Assembly (NCBI GenBank): GCA_963540815.1
Contig: CAUTQY010000002.1
Span: forward strand, 62,001-126,000
Reading direction: 5' to 3'
Length of the DNA: 64,000 bases
Source of the DNA: Scybalousia_A sp963540815
GTDB taxonomy: Bacteria > Bacteroidota > Bacteroidia > Bacteroidales > P3
The notes below the pieces were generated by a model. The model did not search any database. It saw only the letters and a program-made list of their open reading frames with translations, and was not told the origin of the DNA. A program made the position numbers and the translations under genes. This document shows, piece after piece, positions 61,788-64,000 of this stretch; within the stretch, counting starts at the first letter, position 1, and each line of letters opens with the position of its first letter.

Positions 61788-62033
61788 ATGTTTAAACGTT
61801 TGGGAATGTTCGTTGTCTGTTTGTTGTACTTGTGTTCACTCATAGGGCAACCTCCGCTGCCGAATCACGGTTCAAGAAATAATGCCTCAGTCAAACAAAA
61901 CTCAATTATAGAATTAGATAAAAACAATAATCCCGTTCCTGTGGGTACTTCAACAACGTTACTTTTGTCTCTTTGTATTATATTTTTTATCTATAAAGTA
62001 AGACGCAATAGCAGTTTAACCAAAGATATATAA
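61788..62033 (+). CDS. small signal-peptide and membrane-helix protein, 81 residues
   Basis: The N-terminal helix (MFVVCLLYLCSLIGQ) resembles a signal peptide, a Pro/Asn-rich spacer (QPPLPNHGSRNN; DKNNNPVPVGTS) follows, and a C-terminal helix (TLLLSLCIIFFIYKV) ends in basic residues. Small proteins of this design are typical in Bacteroidetes next to large secreted T9SS proteins. The gene precedes such a gene by 18 bp. Role unknown. Confidence 0.65.
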   Translation: MFKRLGMFVVCLLYLCSLIGQPPLPNHGSRNNASVKQNSIIELDKNNNPVPVGTSTTLLLSLCIIFFIYKVRRNSSLTKDI

Positions 62034-62051
62034 ACCTAATACCCTTTCGTT

Positions 62052-64000
62052 ATGAAAAATATTTTGGGACTATTTGTTTTTTCCATTTTGTTTGTTTTCA
62101 ATTCGTTATCACAGAATCTGTCTGTTTCCGCTCTATCTGCCAATAGCGTTAGTATCAGCTTTTCTTTGACTGAGGACGATACGTTATATATCTATGAAAA
62201 CGACACGGTTTATTTTGAAGACTTTTCCCTATTACCATCCTCTGGGGGAGAAGTTTATAAAAACTTTTTTTGGCATGTACCCGCTTCACATCTCAAAACA
62301 CCGGGAGCAATGCTTAAAGATATTGTTATTGATACCAATAGAGGAATACTAATTAGAGGTAAATCACGATTTTTTACAGGAAATATAGATATATCAAAAG
62401 CTTTATGCATAGACGACCAAAGTTTAAACAACGGACAATATGCCTATAGATTAAAAATTGTAGGAAAAAGAAAAAATGCCACTTTCAACCCAACAATAAC
62501 AGACCTCAACGGAAACAGTATCAATCTAACAGAATTGTCCGACGACACACTTTATAGTGCGACATCAAGTATAGGATTCTATTTCTCAAAAAATAACAAT
62601 AAATCAGACACATTGCTTTCCGTTCTTGTTGCTATTCCACAAGGGTATTGCAACAAACTTTCTTTTCCTATCCTTAATACTCAAACTTCTTTTGTTATTG
62701 ACAATCTAAAAGCAAATACAAATTACGTTTTAGCCTTAGGTGGAGATACGTTATCTTTTTTCACTCACAGAGAAAAAACCATTGACAGCGTAAAACATAT
62801 ATCCGACAATTCGGCAACTGTGTTTTTCTCCGATAATTCCCCGAATACGAATAAGAAAATTATTGTTGTCAATAAAGGTGATTCCTATTCATTTGCCGAC
62901 GATATATTTATTTCGGAATTTTCATATTATAAGAACAACGCTGTAGAGCTTTTTAATGCCACAGGTAAAGATATTTGTCTTAAAGATTATTCTTTAAAAT
63001 TACATGCCATTCAATCGTTTGTGAAGACTTTTTCCGAAAAAGACACTCTAAAACATAACTCCTCTATTGTTCTATTCAATAGTTTCGACGTCCCTTATCA
63101 AATGGGAGATAAAGGGTTGTTTTATTATGTCAGTTCATTATTTTACGGACACAACCCCATAATTTTACTACACAATAATGATACCGTAGATATATTTGGA
63201 AACGTTAATGAACTCTCCCTTCCTAACAACACGGGTTGGTCGTGCAATGAAGGTAATTTTAATACGGCAAGATTTATTCTTAAAAGAAAATCTTTTGTTT
63301 GCTCCGGAATAAAACACAATCCCAATGCGGGTTTTCCTACTCTATGCTCGGAATGGTCGGCTTTGAGCCCTAATGATACTAACAATTTTGCAAATTTTGG
63401 AATACATTCTTTTGACAATATTATATCACAGGAAGAGATATCCAACATTAATTTTGGCATACCGATAGATGAGGGTAATATACAAATTTCGGACGAAGGG
63501 TATTGTCTAATAAACAACCTTAATCCGAATTCTTTCTATGTTGCTTATTTAGTTTCGCAAGACGGTAGTACTACTTACGATTTTTGTCCTTTTCTAACAA
63601 AAGCACGGAATCAAAGAATAGCTTCGGGTTTGTGGTCGGATAGCAATTGGACTAACGGAATTCCAAAATTTAATCATATTGTTACCGTTGCCTCGGACAT
63701 TTTTGTCACCATACCACAGGACTCGGTTGCCTTTGCAGATACGCTTATTCTCAAAAACAATACTTCCTTACTCAATCTTGGCTCAATGAATATAAAGAAT
63801 TTTATTGTAGAAAAATCTTTTCTCGGTTATTATTCCAATAACATTCCCGGCTGGTATTTGTTTTCTATTCCCATAACCATAGATGAAAATACCATAGGCT
63901 CCATTCCTTCGTATTTTAATGCAGATACAAACAATAATAATGTTGATATTTATACATGGAAAGAAGATTTTTTACAAGACACTTTGCAGGGAATGTGGCT
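62052..64000 (+). CDS. large secreted protein with lamin-tail-like domain, partial at window end
   Basis: An open frame of about 649 codons from the ATG at 62052 to the window end with no stop. It begins with a signal peptide (MKNILGLFVFSILFVFNSLSQ). A segment FISEFSYYKNNAVELFNATGKDICLKDYSLKL (roughly residues 285-320) fits the lamin-tail domain seen in many secreted Bacteroidetes proteins. Further on comes GLWSDSNWTNGIPKFNHIVTV, a pattern typical of T9SS cargo beta-solenoid regions. A C-terminal sorting domain is expected beyond the window. Function unknown. Confidence 0.75.
   Translation, partial: MKNILGLFVFSILFVFNSLSQNLSVSALSANSVSISFSLTEDDTLYIYENDTVYFEDFSLLPSSGGEVYKNFFWHVPASHLKTPGAMLKDIVIDTNRGILIRGKSRFFTGNIDISKALCIDDQSLNNGQYAYRLKIVGKRKNATFNPTITDLNGNSINLTELSDDTLYSATSSIGFYFSKNNNKSDTLLSVLVAIPQGYCNKLSFPILNTQTSFVIDNLKANTNYVLALGGDTLSFFTHREKTIDSVKHISDNSATVFFSDNSPNTNKKIIVVNKGDSYSFADDIFISEFSYYKNNAVELFNATGKDICLKDYSLKLHAIQSFVKTFSEKDTLKHNSSIVLFNSFDVPYQMGDKGLFYYVSSLFYGHNPIILLHNNDTVDIFGNVNELSLPNNTGWSCNEGNFNTARFILKRKSFVCSGIKHNPNAGFPTLCSEWSALSPNDTNNFANFGIHSFDNIISQEEISNINFGIPIDEGNIQISDEGYCLINNLNPNSFYVAYLVSQDGSTTYDFCPFLTKARNQRIASGLWSDSNWTNGIPKFNHIVTVASDIFVTIPQDSVAFADTLILKNNTSLLNLGSMNIKNFIVEKSFLGYYSNNIPGWYLFSIPITIDENTIGSIPSYFNADTNNNNVDIYTWKEDFLQDTLQGMW

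Noticed and set aside
1..64000. CRISPR array, tRNA, rRNA or integrase gene
   Set aside because: I scanned for regularly spaced repeats, tRNA-like T-loops and recombinase motifs and found none.

Overview
The window is a visibly AT-rich chromosomal segment of a Bacteroidota member, most likely of the order Bacteroidales. The support is lineage-typical content: a T9SS type B (CHU_C) cargo protein, a Bacteroidetes-type LptD, a LUD/4Fe-4S protein, a serine palmitoyltransferase of the Bacteroides type, IorAB, RibBA and a TGS-uridine kinase fusion. At least twenty upstream regions carry the phylum-specific promoter motif TAnnTTTG, and there are no Shine-Dalgarno-rich starts. No rRNA or tRNA gene was seen. 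I do not assign a genus.

Layout. 1-3.5 kb: minus-strand tail of a prophage-like module (four coupled genes, one of them a 59-residue gene easily missed) cut off at its upstream side, then a decayed Omp28-like lipoprotein gene and an inverted-repeat element. 4.6-13.8 kb: argF-type carbamoyltransferase, HAD phosphatase, LptD, an amidase with SPOR-like end, an MCE/MlaD protein, a MITE-like repeat, recG. 13.9-16.0 kb: a dead restriction-modification pair (nuclease with two in-frame stops, methylase with three frameshifts). 16.2-24.7 kb: rny, a probable structured RNA in the zapA-rny gap, zapA with a coiled-coil partner, ribBA, an ABC-F ATPase, a TonB and a TGS-uridine kinase. 24.8-29.6 kb: a large secreted CHU_C protein, a DUF6973-like protein, nadA.

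30.0-37.6 kb is a long plus-strand run: rpiB, LUD/ferredoxin protein, deoC, spt, lipB, pyrF, then iorA-iorB from its own promoter. 37.6-38.1 kb is a nested inverted-repeat element. 38.2-45.0 kb: FadL-like porin and Trp/Tyr-rich lipoprotein (minus), then proS, a FemAB/GNAT-like enzyme and pckA. 45.3-48.1 kb is a small defence patch: an apparently intact beta-class methylase plus HNH nuclease pair, an Abi_C protein, and between them two gene fragments that face each other and appear to have been joined by a deletion. 48.3-61.1 kb is housekeeping: TPR protein, PurF-like amidotransferase, nadE, fcl, cdd, menA, hutH, hpt, mscL, glnS. 61.1-64.0 kb starts a cell-envelope/secretion cluster (beta-barrel, 81-residue membrane peptide, and a large lamin-tail-domain secreted protein that runs off the window).

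The genes mostly serve central metabolism (NAD, riboflavin, menaquinone, pyrimidine and purine salvage, gluconeogenesis, amino-acid fermentation), the outer membrane (LptD, MlaD-like, TonB, porin, sphingolipid synthesis) and translation. The accessory signal is concentrated at 0-4.6, 13.9-16.0 and 45.3-48.3 kb.
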